From Hirudinaria manillensis (lineage: Eukaryota; Annelida; Clitellata; Hirudinida; Hirudinidae), in NCBI GenBank assembly GCA_034509925.1, contig CM067538.1:7928778-7992777 (forward strand): DNA of 64,000 bases. Direction: 5' to 3'. Of the stretch, positions 12,924 through 47,700 are shown piece by piece; positions within the stretch are counted from its first letter, which is position 1; each line of letters starts with the position of its first letter. The notes beneath the pieces were generated by a model. That model made no database searches. It saw nothing but the letters and a program-made list of their open reading frames with translations, and had not been told where the DNA came from. The position numbers were made by a program, and so were the translations under genes.

Positions 12924-13226
12924 TGTTTTTATTGTAACCATTTAGAATTTATTGCATTTTCTCTAATTCTAAATTTTAATTTGTAGATGTGCCTTTGTCA
13001 GATCGAACTGCTAAAATATAACAATGCCACATTACACCACACCAAATCTCTGCTCTTATCAGAAAATGATGTGGATGAAACTTCAAGCTGAAGGCCGGAA
13101 GAATTAATAAGCTTAACAAATCATTGTAATACTTTTAGTTATCGATTCGATAAATGAATTTTTCAATAATAGTTGGATTAAAGTTTTATCTTTAGAGGTG
13201 GAGATTCAATTTTGTTCCCGTTTCCG

Positions 13227-13232
13227 AATAAA
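13227..13232 (+). terminator. Poly(A) signal candidate for DEG/ENaC gene
   Basis: AATAAA about 300 bases after the channel stop codon, in AT-rich sequence. In a genome this AT-rich such hexamers also occur by chance. Confidence 0.35.
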
Positions 13233-13410
13233 ATAAAATTGAATTTTGTACATTTCGAGCATCATTCCGAATATGGAGTTGAAACAATTAATAAATATTT
13301 TATTACAAAACGTAATTTCATAAAATGGAACAAAATAAAAAGGCCACCGAATGATTCACCGAACGTTAGAGAAATAAAGGGTTATTTATTAATAACATAT
13401 TATTATACTT

Positions 13411-14829
13411 TCACTTAGGCTTCTTCGTTGTGGTAATTGGAAGCCTGGAATAATTTATAATAATTAAATTAAAATAATTTAATAATTTATTTAAATAATA
13501 TTATTATCATATTTAATGCTTTATTTATTCCAATTCGTATCTTTTAATTCTTTTGAAAAAAAAATATTTACGGTGTGTATTTCCATTTCCTTAATGGAAT
13601 AGGATTCGCAAAGTTCATTAGTTCATTCATTAAGAGGTGTTATATTATTTACTGAGATAAGTTTGTATGGATTAAAGATGTTGGGATTAAGGCTTATGCT
13701 AGGATTAGCTGCTCGTTAGGGTTTGGTTTAGGGTTAGCTTCTTGTTAGGTTAAGGTTAGGGCTAGGGCTAGGGTTAGGGTTAGGGTTTATGCTAGGGTTA
13801 CATTCTCGGATAGGGGTCGGGTTAAGGTTTGTAATTAGGGTTATTGTTATATCTAGGATTAGAGTTAGGGTTAGCTAATTACATCTAGAATGGGACTCAG
13901 ATGTCAGCTTAATTTGTTATTATTATTATTATTATTATTGCTTGAAATATGTTTAATTAATTTTATTGCCATTTTTAATTGCTACTAGTCAATGATTTCT
14001 AATTCGCGAAGGTAAAACTTACGTGCAGTTTACTTCAGCTGATAGCAGATCTTTTTGACATTGAGCTACGTTGATATCAATCACGTAATTAATATTCCAC
14101 ATGCATAACAATAATTAATTTTTATTACCATTATTGTATCAATTATTTTATTAAATTATTTGTTAACAATAAATTTAAGAAAGAAATATAAATCATAAAT
14201 CATTAAAAAAAAATTTAAGCCTACTTAATTGCTTCTTCATCTCCGCCTCTTTTTTCTGGAAATATTAAGAGATAATTTTTATTAATGTTTTCTATTAAAA
14301 GTTTGATATTCAATTTAACCTATTTTTGATTAAATAAACTATTATTTAATAACTCTGGTAACATATTTTATTATTGGTGAATTAGGCATCAAAATATAAA
14401 TGCTCTTTTGCTGAATGGTACAGTACTGAATAGTTGATTTTAGAGCAACAAGCTAGACATTGGCACCCTAACAAAAGTTTAATCCCAGAAGGAAATAATA
14501 ACAACAATAATAATAATAATAATTTTAATAAATTATTTTACCACCTCCTTTATTATAATTAATAATAACTAGCTTGAATAATTTAAGATATCCAAACAAA
14601 CTTGAACATCTGCCAAGGCTTTTTCAGTTCCTTTGAGTCTGTCCTTGTTGTCTTTAAGCTCTGAGATGACCCTAATGAGGGTAATGTTGGTATTAAGATA
14701 ACTATCAGTAAGATCAGTCAAGGTTCTGCTTAGATTGGAAGTGTGGATTCTTTCTAATCTGTAGAAAAAGAGCAGACAAACAATGCATGCCAACAAGAGG
14801 ATGGGCAGGAATTTGCCTTTCTGCTCCAT
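13411..14829 (-). CDS. Small type II membrane protein with coiled coil
   Basis: Not recognised as a named family. Exons 14829-14602, 14255-14225, 14065-14023 and 13444-13411 join in phases 0, 1 and 2 into 111 residues with a TGA at 13411-13413. The N-terminus is short and charged (MEQKGKF), followed by a hydrophobic signal-anchor (LPILLLACIVCLLFFY). A heptad-like region then holds several N-glycosylation sequons (NLS, NIT). The second and third exons continue the amphipathic helix (KKEAEMKKQL then TQCQKDLLSAEVNC), and the last encodes a Thr/Lys-rich tail (TLPITTTKKPK). The layout resembles Golgi or surface type II proteins of the GOLM1 kind, but I see no specific signature. The donor at 14602 (CAA/gtttgt) is modest; the donor at 14023 (gtaagt) is strong. 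Confidence 0.5.
13690..13880 (+). repeat. Degenerate interstitial TTAGGG-like tract
   Basis: Many imperfect copies of GGGTTA/TTAGGG on the plus strand, densest at 13755-13800. It lies immediately next to the small type II gene. Similar patches recur at 27150-27310 (CCCTAA orientation) and 46500-46620. Confidence 0.75.
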
Positions 14830-16425
14830 CGCGGTGTTGTTTTGGTTTTGTGACTGGAACCGTTCTGTATTCGATTCTCTATGGTGCGTTTCTTGTTTAG
14901 ATAATCCCGAAGTCTTCCGAGTGCTGTTAACTGTTTCTTTGATAGATTCGAGTATAACTTATCTTCAGAAAAACTCTAAAAAACTAAAGCGAATCATCGA
15001 AATTCCAGAGAACGTAATCTGACGGAACAGAAAAGGCAAAACACAGCCTAACGACCAAAAGTTCAGGTAAACTCTAAGCTTTTGGATTTATCGCTGCTGT
15101 TCATGTGCGCGTCGATTCAATAATAGCCTGACATTGTAGTTGGTCCTGAGATACAGCGGTACTCGAAACAAAAGACGATAATGTTTGACTGGGTTATTGA
15201 ATCCATGAAACATGTTTTGTATTCCCTTGGTACGTCAGGTTGAAAAAAATTCTGTTATTTCCGTCTGAATCTGACGATGCCAATATCAATGTCACCTCGT
15301 CGTAAATCAATGAATGTCCTTCCACTAATCAATATTTCTTTGAATGTTTAGTAATAATAACAATGTCATTAATATTAATCATCAATACAACAATCCTCAC
15401 CCATTCAGAACCACTATATTCTTTGCATTAAATCCTCAGCTCATTGAAATTCAATGCCCATTCAAATCATCATTTGGAAGTCATCACATTCTGAGCCAAA
15501 TGAAAGCCAATAATCAGAACTCCAAGAGTTGATCGAGAAGCAATAAAATGCACTCAAAAATCTGTCACTTCCAATTTTGAGGCATCCATTATCCGAGACA
15601 TCCTGATGGAAAAGTGGAAAACCCCTATTCCAGCTTTCGTTTTCGATATCCTACCAGGTCGCCCGGCTTTTCCAGAGGTTGTTTGCAACCTCAGCTTATT
15701 GAAAGAGCGGCATCGGCGGAGGAACAAAGTAGTGAATCGGCGCAATTGTTTGTCATTTTCGAGTGGTTGCCGAGAAATCTAGAGTACGCAAAAATGATGA
15801 TGATGATGATTTGGTCGATGTTAAACTGATTTATTACTGAAACATTTCACTGTCGCCATCGCCATCGCCATCGTCGTCGTCGTCTTCGTAAAGATTCAAG
15901 TTATGTAAACCGATTCAGAGAAACCAAAGAAAATTCAGGAAGTCCCCATTAAATTCTTAATCGAAGCCGTTTTCCTTCGTTTTTAAATTTAAAAGTTAAT
16001 CTCCAGACAAAAAGGAAAGTCATTTAAAAGGGGAATTTGTCAACAAAAGAAATAAATTAATAAAAACTAAAATAAAACACTTTCGGTGATCATTTGATAA
16101 GGACATCATTTGCAGTCCAAAATGACTCATCCTCATCGTTTTCACCATCATTATCATCATCAAGAACATCACCATCACCACTTTTCGACATCATCATCAT
16201 CATCATAATCATCATGGCAGTAATAGTAACGGCATCACTTTCACCATCATCTTCATCAATACCATCATCGTCGTCGAAAAAAAAAATGAGACAGTGAATG
16301 TATTCAAGATTCAAGAGACTCTCACCCCAAGGGAGCCAAGAACATGACCTACGGCAACCCCTCTTTCGTGTCACTATCCACCCTTCACGTCGCATCCACA
16401 CCACCGTCATAGAGTAACAGTCCGC
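14830..16425. other. Intergenic region with microsatellites
   Basis: No supported gene. The left end should hold the promoter of the minus-strand type II protein. The GC-richer patch at 15600-15770 is open in more than one frame but shows no family match or convincing splice sites. (CAT)n and (CGT)n stretches occupy 15850-15890 and 16120-16270. Confidence 0.4.
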
Positions 16426-16432
16426 TATAAAA
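16426..16432 (+). promoter_or_regulatory. TATA box of the secreted-peptide gene
   Basis: TATAAAA in the context CCGCTATAAAAGCCG. A transcript starting 25-32 bases downstream would begin near 16456 and give a short non-coding exon ending at 16483 with the strong donor GTGAGT. This is the clearest core promoter in the window and supports the coding exons at 17278 and 18480. Confidence 0.55.
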
Positions 16433-16791
16433 GCCGAACCTACGAGTTCTGTTCTTGGATAAAGTTCTCAATCATCTCCATAGGTGAGTTGACCAGTCGA
16501 GTTGTTGGTAAGATGTATGTTTGAAAATATTTTTTCTTTTCTATTCAGTTCTTAAGTTTAGGTATTTATTATTGAAATTAATAGATATTAATTAATTAAG
16601 TAATTATCTGTTACCTGTTAATTACTTAGGTACAATTTCGTAGATATTAATTAATAATTACGTAAAATGGCAGTATCTGCTAGGGAAAATGTTAACTTCA
16701 AATATGTGTTTTCACATCCATCTCTAAAGGTAAGTCTTCAAATAAGAAACATGGACGACCAAAAGCAGAGATTGAAATGATTGATTCATGG

Positions 16792-17245
<454 letters not shown>

Positions 17246-17277
17246 GTTCATCAACAGAACTTTTCAATCGAAGGACA

Positions 17278-18581
17278 ATGGCTGCCAAGAAATGTCTCCA
17301 AATGCTCATAACTTTTGTTCTTCTGCTTTCCATGTTTGGACTCGTTTTCAGAGCCCAAATAGCCATGGCCATGGATGGAGACAGGTTTAAAGTAAGCTCT
17401 TCGATTTATAATTAATCATTCATTTATAAATAATATTTAATATTAACTTATAAAATATTTATAAGTTATAAAATAATTATTTTTTAATGTCATACTAGCA
17501 TTATTAACATTTATTAAAGTTTTATAAACTTATTATTTATTTAATAATCAATTTTATTAGGATAATGTAATTATAGTATTTACTGTCATTATTTTTATTT
17601 ATTATTATTACTATTATTATTGTTGTTATTATTATTATTATAATTACGGATCCACTTCTCTTTATTTGAATTGTTGAGAAAAATTTTTAAATTTCGAAAA
17701 GATTAAAAGTCATAAAAGTGGAATAAAATTCCTTCTGCTTGAAAAATTTAGCGCCACATAAATTGCCGTTTAGTTCTTCTTGAGTTTAAAATTTATTTCA
17801 AGACTGAAATTATTGCGGTAATGCTCATAAAAAATGATAATATTCTTGAATTTCCTTTAAAATTCGTTAATATCCTGCAAGGATATGATATTTGATATAC
17901 GATATTTTGTATATTATTCTTATTTATGAGGAGAGAAATCTTTTATTAGCAAGTCTCACCTTTTCTTCTTACTATACATATATCCTTCGATTTAATACTA
18001 ATTTAATACTAATTTAATACTAATTTAATACTAAATTTAAACGATAAAAATATCATTAATTAAAAATAATAATAATCACTAATCTTATGATCTGTCAAGG
18101 GAGTATCGGATGAGGATTTTAAATTGTCTTCAAGATTACTTGGATGATCAGATGGAAGGAGAGAAATGAATGATGGAATGTTGGATGTTTGGGTGAATGG
18201 ATTCACGGATGAATGTTTGGGTGTATGTTTTGGGAGCATGGGTGGGTGGATAAACAAATTTACTTAGAATCGGATAATCAGCATATACGGCTAATATTTG
18301 CCCGCCTCGTGTTAATGAAACGTAACGATTATGGGAGTATTTCCGAGTTGGTACCTTCATCCATCATCATCATCACCACCACCATCATCATTATCATCAT
18401 AACCCTCTTCGTCGTCGTCGTCGTCATCATCGTCGCCAGTCATACTCATGAAGTCAATCCACCTCCTTTGTAGCCTCAGATGCCATTCAGGTACAGACAG
18501 AATGTCCTGTTCCCAGTTAGAAATGCAGGACTTTTGGATGAACTAGGCAGTCCTTACATTCTCATCAAAAGAAGTTCATGA
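17278..18581 (+). CDS. Secreted peptide precursor, 71 residues
   Basis: Unrecognised small secreted protein, a candidate neuropeptide or other peptide precursor. The coding exons are 17278-17391 (within exon 17258-17391, acceptor ATCAACAG) and 18480-18581 (acceptor TAGCCTCAG, stop TGA 18579-18581), joined in phase 0 at the strong donor AAA/gtaagc. Residues 1 to about 31 form a textbook signal peptide: MAAKKC, then a hydrophobic core LQMLITFVLLLSMFGLVF, then AQIAMA. About 40 residues remain, starting MDGDRFK. The second exon begins MPFRYRQNVLFPVRN and ends SPYILIKRSS, with one Lys-Arg pair two residues from the end. There are no cysteines after the signal. A TATA box and a spliced 5' UTR exon (about 16456-16483) precede it. 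The stop lies beside a tRNA-like SINE fragment. I found no family match from memory; splicing is inferred. Confidence 0.5.
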
Positions 18582-18640
18582 AGCCCCGTGGAGGGATTTG
18601 AACTCTGGAGTCTAGGGCCGCAATAACGACCACTACGATG
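18582..18640 (-). mobile_element. tRNA-like SINE fragment
   Basis: On the minus strand the sequence reads GTAGTGGTCGTTATTGC, then CCAGAGTTCAAATCCCTCCA. It contains a B-box-like GTTCAAATCC and a D-arm-like segment. This fits a tRNA-derived SINE head or a decayed tRNA copy, directly after the peptide gene stop codon, so it may lie in that gene's 3' UTR. A second T-arm-like piece is near 18990-19035 (GTGTTCGAAACCC on the minus strand). Confidence 0.4.
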
Positions 18641-19199
18641 ATGATGATGTTGATGTCGATGATAATATTGATAGGTCTTGATCAGTTTTAGTATAAAAAA
18701 ACTTTCAAAATAGAAACTTTGTTTCACTAAAAATAGAGATACAAAATGGTGTTACATTTTTAAGGCATAATTTCCTATAAAAGTTGATTAAAATAAAATA
18801 AATCTTTGAAAATGTTTTGTCAATTTAAATGAAAGAGTATCAGAAAAGGTGAAAATTGTTAGATGATATTTGCGCCAAGTGCAAATACTTCGGATGAGAT
18901 GAAGTTTATTGAGATTTTTAACATAAAATGGCCAAAAATACATAAAAAATCCAGGTAAGTCAGCCTTTGCACTTAAACAGTTTATTTATCTAGCGCTTCT
19001 CTGAGTCTGAGCCCCAACTGGGTTTCGAACACAAAGACTTTCAAACATGAACGAAAGATTATTTTTATATTTGTCCATTTATCATTTTCACAAAAGAATC
19101 ATTTATTGTTTGCCAACTCTCTAAACTGAGTGGATGCTCTGTCATAGTATTTGTCGATGGGATTCAATGATGGAGAGGCTGAGGGGTGATGAGAGAGTA

Positions 19200-19242
<43 letters not shown>

Positions 19243-20998
19243 CGATGATGATAATGATGAAGATGATAATGATAATGATGGAAATGATGAAGATGATGAT
19301 GATGAAGACGATAAAGATGATGAAACCTCAATATGCATCATCAACTTTCTTACAATTCCAATTCTGCTTTGAACCTAAAACTTATACAACATAAACTAAG
19401 ATATTTATTTCTATTAATCCACTGTGTTAAATTTTATCAAACGCTTTCCAGAATTTTAATCAGTTGTTAAATTACAAAAAAAAAATTGTTTCTCACTCGC
19501 CAGAGTTCCCATCTTTTATACTGAATGAGGTCAAACAATTTACGGTGGTATCAAAATGTCAATAAAAGGTGCTCGTCGAAGTTTTAATTAGCGAATAAAA
19601 TATTATTTCTGTTTTTAATAAATATTGTTTTTAATTAAATATTTTATAATTCACTTTGAGTTTTTGAAAATTCCAAAATTCCTACAACTAGCCTAATTAA
19701 GTTAAGTCGTTGACAAAAATGACGAGTGTGATGATGATAATGATGACTATGACGATGATGACGATGACGTCTATGATTATGATGGTGGTGATGAAGACGA
19801 CGAAAACATAGACCTTCCAAAGGTTCGCATGGAGCGACTGGAGGCGCTAAAAATAAACTTTCAGGTGATGCGCTGATACAGGTACGTGTAGGTTACTCTT
19901 TCACTTTTACCTTCTGTTCATCGCAGTGTAGACCAAATGAGGCCTGCCTTCTGTGCTTCCAATGAGGAATGATGCTGATGTCCTCGTGCAAACTGGTTTT
20001 GGAATAGGATTATTCAGAATTTCTGATTATATCATTTTAAATGAATATTACAGGAATTAGCTAGCCTGGAAATTAAGTGACAGAAATTGGATTAATTTAT
20101 GAAAAAAAGTTAATTCAATTTAATTGAAAGGGAAATTCGACCAGAAATTATATCGTACAAATTGAGGTAAGAATGATGACCTCATGAGGAAATAAATGTT
20201 TTTATAATTTACAAATTTAATTACACTTTTTAAATTCTTGAAAAATCTGAAAAGTTCTTTTTCGGGACTTTGTTGATTTCGGTTTTATTCCAAATCAGGT
20301 TGTGAATTTACAATAATTTTGCAAATAAAAATTTAATATAATATAATCCTTAGTACCGTATTAATTTAACAAAGGATTAATAAATTACTTTATATTTATT
20401 CAGTTAATTATTATTAATAATAAAAAATATTTTTCACAAAAGCTGATCAATCACGTGACTCGAAATCGAATCTTGTCTCGTCACAGACATTTAGAAGCAG
20501 CGCCGTTCAATGCATCGCTAACCTGGAAATCACCTGTAGTGAATGAACTGAGTGACCTCCTCCAATTATGATCTCTTTCTATTGGCTGTAGTGATTACCC
20601 GAAACCCAAACATCTGACCAATGCCCTCATTTGCATGAAGTAATTAAGGATGGTGGTTGTGCCTTCTGGTTACTAAGTTGTTGATCGTCGTTGTTGTTGT
20701 TGTTAGTGTTGTTGTTGTTGTTGTTGTTGTTAGTGTTGCTGCCGATTTTTAAAGAACTTCGAAGAACCCTTATTCAACTTATTAGAACTCGCATTCAAGC
20801 AGCCCTTATTGCTGTGTTCAGCTTCGCTAACGTACAAATGGAAAAGATTTCTTATACTTCACAATCAGAACGGGAAGGAAAATGATTTTGAAACTTCACA
20901 AACATGGAAAATCCGGACAGATAGAACATCAAAAACCTTTCTCTGGGAGAGTCAAAGCCATATCCTGAGTCTCGAGTTTATCCTCAGAGATCCTAAAA
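18641..20998. other. Upstream region of the sodium channel gene
   Basis: No additional coding exon is supported. It holds (ATG)n microsatellites (about 19198-19336 and 19725-19800), a (GTT)n run at 20690-20742 and the presumed Nav promoter or 5' UTR. An octamer ATTTGCAT (POU-type site) is at 20629-20636 and CACGTGAC is near 20453-20460. These are motif matches only. Confidence 0.35.
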
Positions 20999-42523
<21,525 letters not shown>

Positions 42524-44070
42524 ACTTTGCCCCTTTAGCCGAACAGTATGCAAGAAGACAGTTTAATGAAGCGACTAAACTTTTTGATTTTCCTTCTTTC
42601 CTTTTATTTTAGGAATATTTTTCACTTTTCTTACACTAAAACACTAAATATAAGGCTACAATTTCCCTTTCGAGTAGTAGTACTCAGTTCAGCTCCCACG
42701 TAACCTTTGAACTTTGAACTCTTTGAACTTCGAACCCTTTGAGTATGCAATTTTTTATCTTAGGGACGCGTCAGGCCTCGCAGACTTTTTGCAGTTTTTT
42801 TTTTTAGGATGTTCTTACGTTGTCCATTTATTCCTTCGGTTTTTATTTTTTATTTTTAGTTATTTTTTTCGAGACTTTTGACGAGATTCGAAGTTTAGGA
42901 TTTGAGTACTTGATGACCCCACAGAACAACACAAAGGCACAGCAGAGAATTATTTCGCAGGTCACTTTCGCGTAACACGCTTCTTTAACACAACTGTGCT
43001 TCTACGACGAATGTTAATCGATATTATCTGCGAATATTCACAAATTTTTTATTATTATTAGAATATAATTATAATGTATTAATTTTATTAAGTTAAAATA
43101 AAATTTAAATGGATCAATCCTACATAGAAGCATTTATAAAAACAAAATGAATATAAAGAAACTGTAAATAATTATCACCTTGATTATCGTAATTAAGTCA
43201 CTTGAAGAATATAGTATCCTGAATATTCACAGGTCCCTAAAAAAACGATGCAAACTATCAGACTATTTATTTGAAATAAATCCTAGAATAATTTTGAATT
43301 TCTCTTTTGAGATAATTAATTTATGCAACTCGAAACAACATGGAATGACACGCAAGTTCTTTCCTTCAACGTAGTCAACTTCAGCTAATTTTAACTCCAG
43401 CCGACGAAACTCTCGAACCAGTGGCTATCCGGCGACCTTTCTTCAGCCGAAAGAGTGATCGCTGATTAGCCGGTTAGCTAATCTGGCTAATATGGCTGGC
43501 AAGCAGAATGGTGACTCAAAAACCGAAGATATTTAAAAATAAATGAAACGAATTCTCACAAATATATGAATAATTAAATATATATATATCACACTTAGAT
43601 GTATATCTAGCTTTGCGATGGTTGTCCTTGCACTCTTCCGAATTACATCTATGACATGAAAACGCACGACATTGATGATGATGGAGATGATGACAGTGCT
43701 GACGATGACGACGACGATGAAATTCAGAGCAACTGGAATGTATTTCTGCGTAATTATTACAACATACATTGGCAATTATCATTGTTTATTATTTTAAACG
43801 TGGAAGTTCGGAAGAACTGAAGCGGGATTTCAGAAACTAGGGCACAAAATGGGAGGAGTCGACACTGCTAAAAATATAACAGGAAGTGACGTCACTGGGT
43901 CAACGCCGTGACGTTACCGTGGAGACTGACGACGCGCGAAATGCTAGAGAGAGAGAGAGAGTGAATAATTGAAAGATTGAAAAAGAAATTCTCGAAAATC
44001 CATGACGCTGCTTATCGCTTCCTGTCGCTTCTTGTCGTTCCTTGTCGCTCCTTGTCGCCAGTATTTCCGA
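42524..44070. other. Convergent 3' flanks of Nav and SNAP-25
   Basis: Tail-to-tail spacer. A plus-strand AATAAA at 43097-43102 could end Nav transcripts. A minus-strand AATAAA (TTTATT at 43785-43790) is about 280 bases after the SNAP-25 stop. A TGACGTCA palindrome is at 43887-43894. No other gene is supported. Confidence 0.5.
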
Positions 44071-44573
44071 CTATTCTTTTAGGAGTTTGCTGGCTCTCTT
44101 GTTGGCCTCCGAAATGCGCAGTTGATTAGAAGTCATCTGTCAAACAAATTATTTTAATTTATTATTAAAGCTGAACTCATCCGTCGATCAATCGATCAAT
44201 CAATCAATCAATCAATCAGTTTCTGTAATAACCTTAGGACATGATAATTTATGCATTCTCATTTTTCAATTCAGAGCAAATCATCATCATCAGCATCAAC
44301 ATTGTAATCATCATCATCATCATCATCATCGGTATTACAATTATTATCTTTAGGCCATAATTTCTTGAATATATATCGACGAAGATTCTTTTTAAAGAAT
44401 TTCAGAAACTTTTTTCTTTCGAATTATTCGATTTAATCAAAAAAAGTAGAAATTCAATTTTCAAGGAATTCAAATAAAAATCTCAAAAGAAATGTCTTTG
44501 GAAATTCTTTTGGAATATTCAATTAGGCGGATCGGGCGTTTTTTGTCTATTTACGCCGTAATTGTTATTATTA

Positions 44574-44645
<72 letters not shown>

Positions 44646-44653
44646 CATCATCA

Positions 44654-44723
<70 letters not shown>

Positions 44724-47700
44724 CATTATTATTATCATTATTATTATTATCGATTCGACCTTGTTGTTGATTCTGTCGACTTGTCTGTTCTGAGAGTCGA
44801 TTTCACTGCCCATGTCGACAGCCATGTTCCTCAGATTGCTAATCATATTGCTCACTTCCCCCATGTTCTGCTCCATCTCCTCCTCTCTGGCATCGTTCGT
44901 AATCCTGCGAACGGACGGATGGATAGACGGATGGATTGATGGAAGGATTGATTCATGGATGGATAGATGGATGGATGGACGTATGGATGGATGGATGGGT
45001 GGACGGGCGGGCGGGCAGCTGGACAGATGAATAAAGGAATGGACGGACGGATGGATAGACGGATGGATTGATGGAAGGATTGATTCATGGATGGATAGAT
45101 GGACGGATGGACGTATGGATGGGTGGACGGTCGGGCAGACAGATGGACAGATGAATAAACGAATGGATGGACGGATGGAGGAAAACTTTGAAATTTCTTC
45201 TCGAATCACTAGGGAGTCATTCCAGTTCTATTTATGTCTCCACTCTTGACACCACCACCCGAACGAGAAAACAATTCTTTCCATTACATGCGCAGATAAA
45301 AAGACATTCTAAACCATAAACAAGGTATTTTTAGGAATTTATTTCTAATTTGTTTTTATTTTATGTTTTTAGTATCGTACGAGGATAGCTGTCGATGACG
45401 TCATGGATGTCTTTGGAAGGACCAATCAGGTTAGGGGTTAAGTTAGAGGTTAAGTTAGCGGTTGGAAAGCATAATGTCTGAGTTCACAACGAGAGAGAAG
45501 TCGGAAATTGTGAAGAAAAACTTGCGTTTTCTATTTTAAGTTCAGATCAAGTTATTTGAAGAAAGTGTTGAATTCTAGTCGAGCACAAGAGCAGGATGAA
45601 GATGAGGATGAAGACGAGGACGATAACGAGTGTTCTTAAAGGTGAGAAATTAATTATTCATACGCCAACAACAGCAACAATAATATCACCATCATCATCA
45701 TCAGTAGTAGTTGCTCATAATTAACAATGGTAATTGATCACAATCGTAATCGTCGTCGTCGTCATCATCATCACCTCAGTCACACGTACATACATACAGA
45801 CACACACACACAAGCACACGAGTACCACGAGCCTCTCCACCAGGCTCGTGCATCCAGCTGTCCTCAGGAAATCGATAAAATTGGAATGCTGGATGCCGAA
45901 ATGGCTTTTGTGGAGAAGATCATCATCATCGTCGTCGTTTTCGTCGTCATCCCACGATTTTTCAATGTCCGGACTTTCTGTAAGTAATGCGTACTCCCGA
46001 CTGCATCATCAGGATTTTATTCATCCACTCGTTCCATGATTCACACACTCATTCTTTCATTCATTTACTCATTCATTCAGTCAGTCAGTCAGTCAATTAT
46101 ACTTTCACTGAGACCGTCTGCCATTCTTTGGACCATCATCTTCCTTGTGTCCAATTCCCTGCGATGGTTGATTTCCAATTGATCTCTAATGGTTGCTTCA
46201 TTCAGTTAGTCATTCATTCACTCATTCATTCATTCACTCATTCATTCGATAGTCAGTTCACTCAGTCCAATGTTTTGTCGTACCACACGAGTTATACACC
46301 ATTAGTGCCATCATCATCATCATCGTCGTCGTCATCATCGTCATCATCATCATCGTCGTCGTCACCAACTTGGTAATGAATCCACCGGATGGTCCCATGT
46401 TTCCATCACCGACTACCAATCTCGGACCATCGGTGTTCACCTTTCCTTCGTCACCCTTGTTCCATTCTGCCCCCTTATCGAAGTTTTTTGTCCTGTGAAA
46501 CATGGTATTAGGGTTGAACCTATGGTTAGGTTTATGTCTAGGGTTGGGGTTACGGTTACGTATCTAGGGTTATGGTTAGGGCTACGTATCTAGGGTTGTG
46601 GTTAGGGTTAGGGTTTGATTTTAAGGTTATGTCTAGAGTTATAGGGCTATGTTTAGGATTTGGTTTACTTAGATTTACACACAATATTATGTTAAATATG
46701 ATTTTATTATGAAACGTTCATGTATAATTAATGAAACGTGTTGTGAACTGATAACAAATCTAATTAAGAAAATGATTTTAAAAGAGTATTTTGCTAATTG
46801 TGAAAAATATGTGGTCTCAGACCTCTTCCAGGGTAGGATGCACAGACCGCAGCACTTTTCCATGCCTTCTAAGTTTTTCTCTGCGTCCCTCATGTCCTGG
46901 TTGATTTGATCCATACCTTCTTCGATCCTATCCAGTTGTTCTGATGGGTGTCATCACTCGGTTTGTTCAATCAGTCATTTATTCATTAAAGTGTTTTTTC
47001 GTTCATTCATTCGATCAATCAGTCAATCATTCATTCGATCAATCAGTCAATCATTCATTCGATCAATCAGTCAATCATTCATTCGATCAATCAGTCAATC
47101 ATTCATTCGATCAATCAGTCAATCATTCAATCGAATCAATCGCCAACCTCCTTGTTCGTCCAACATGACGAGTGTCCTGATTCCGGCATCTTTGCTCTAT
47201 AGGAATTGTTTTAAAATTGTTTCATTTTTATCAGATTTTCTTGAAAATTTTCACATATTATTTACGAATTTGTGAATCTGAGGCAATTATTTAGACACGC
47301 TTCTCATCAAGAATATTCCTATTATCCAATATTATTAATTTATTCGTGTTGCAAATGAGACTTACTCTAATATGAAAATATGGAAATGAATTTGGAACTG
47401 CCACGAAGAGAAAAGAAGATGGATACTGTCTTTATTTAGCATCCGATTTATCGACTTCATCAGATGATGATGATGATGATGATTAACCGATACGCATCGG
47501 GTGAACGATGATATAGTATCCGATACATCAGGTAATTTGGTATCTTTGAGACTCACCTCTTCACAAAGTGCCAGCATTCGCCGTGTGCTCTCAAGTGACT
47601 GCAAGCATACATCATGAATAATAAATAATTCAATACACTGTAATAAATAAATAAATTAATTAATTAATTATTAATGAATATGAAATCAGCCATGATGCGT

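Noticed and set aside
16668-16730. Short ATG frame (MAVSARENV...) ending at a strong donor gtaagt
   Set aside because: Joined to the next acceptor at 17258 it runs into a stop after about 38 codons with no signal peptide; at most an alternative 5' exon of the secreted-peptide gene.
18480-18581. Resemblance of RYRQ in the new peptide to allatostatin C
   Set aside because: Allatostatin C needs two cysteines and a PISCF-type end; neither is present, so the four-residue match is taken as chance.
44571-45209. 212-residue minus-strand frame with HPSIHPSI repeats
   Set aside because: Mostly tetranucleotide repeat and (ATT)n; only the SNAP-25 exon 44904-44760 inside it is real.
47005-47130. Regularly spaced repeats resembling a CRISPR array
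   Set aside because: Units are contiguous 24-mers without unique spacers, in a eukaryotic intron; it is a minisatellite.
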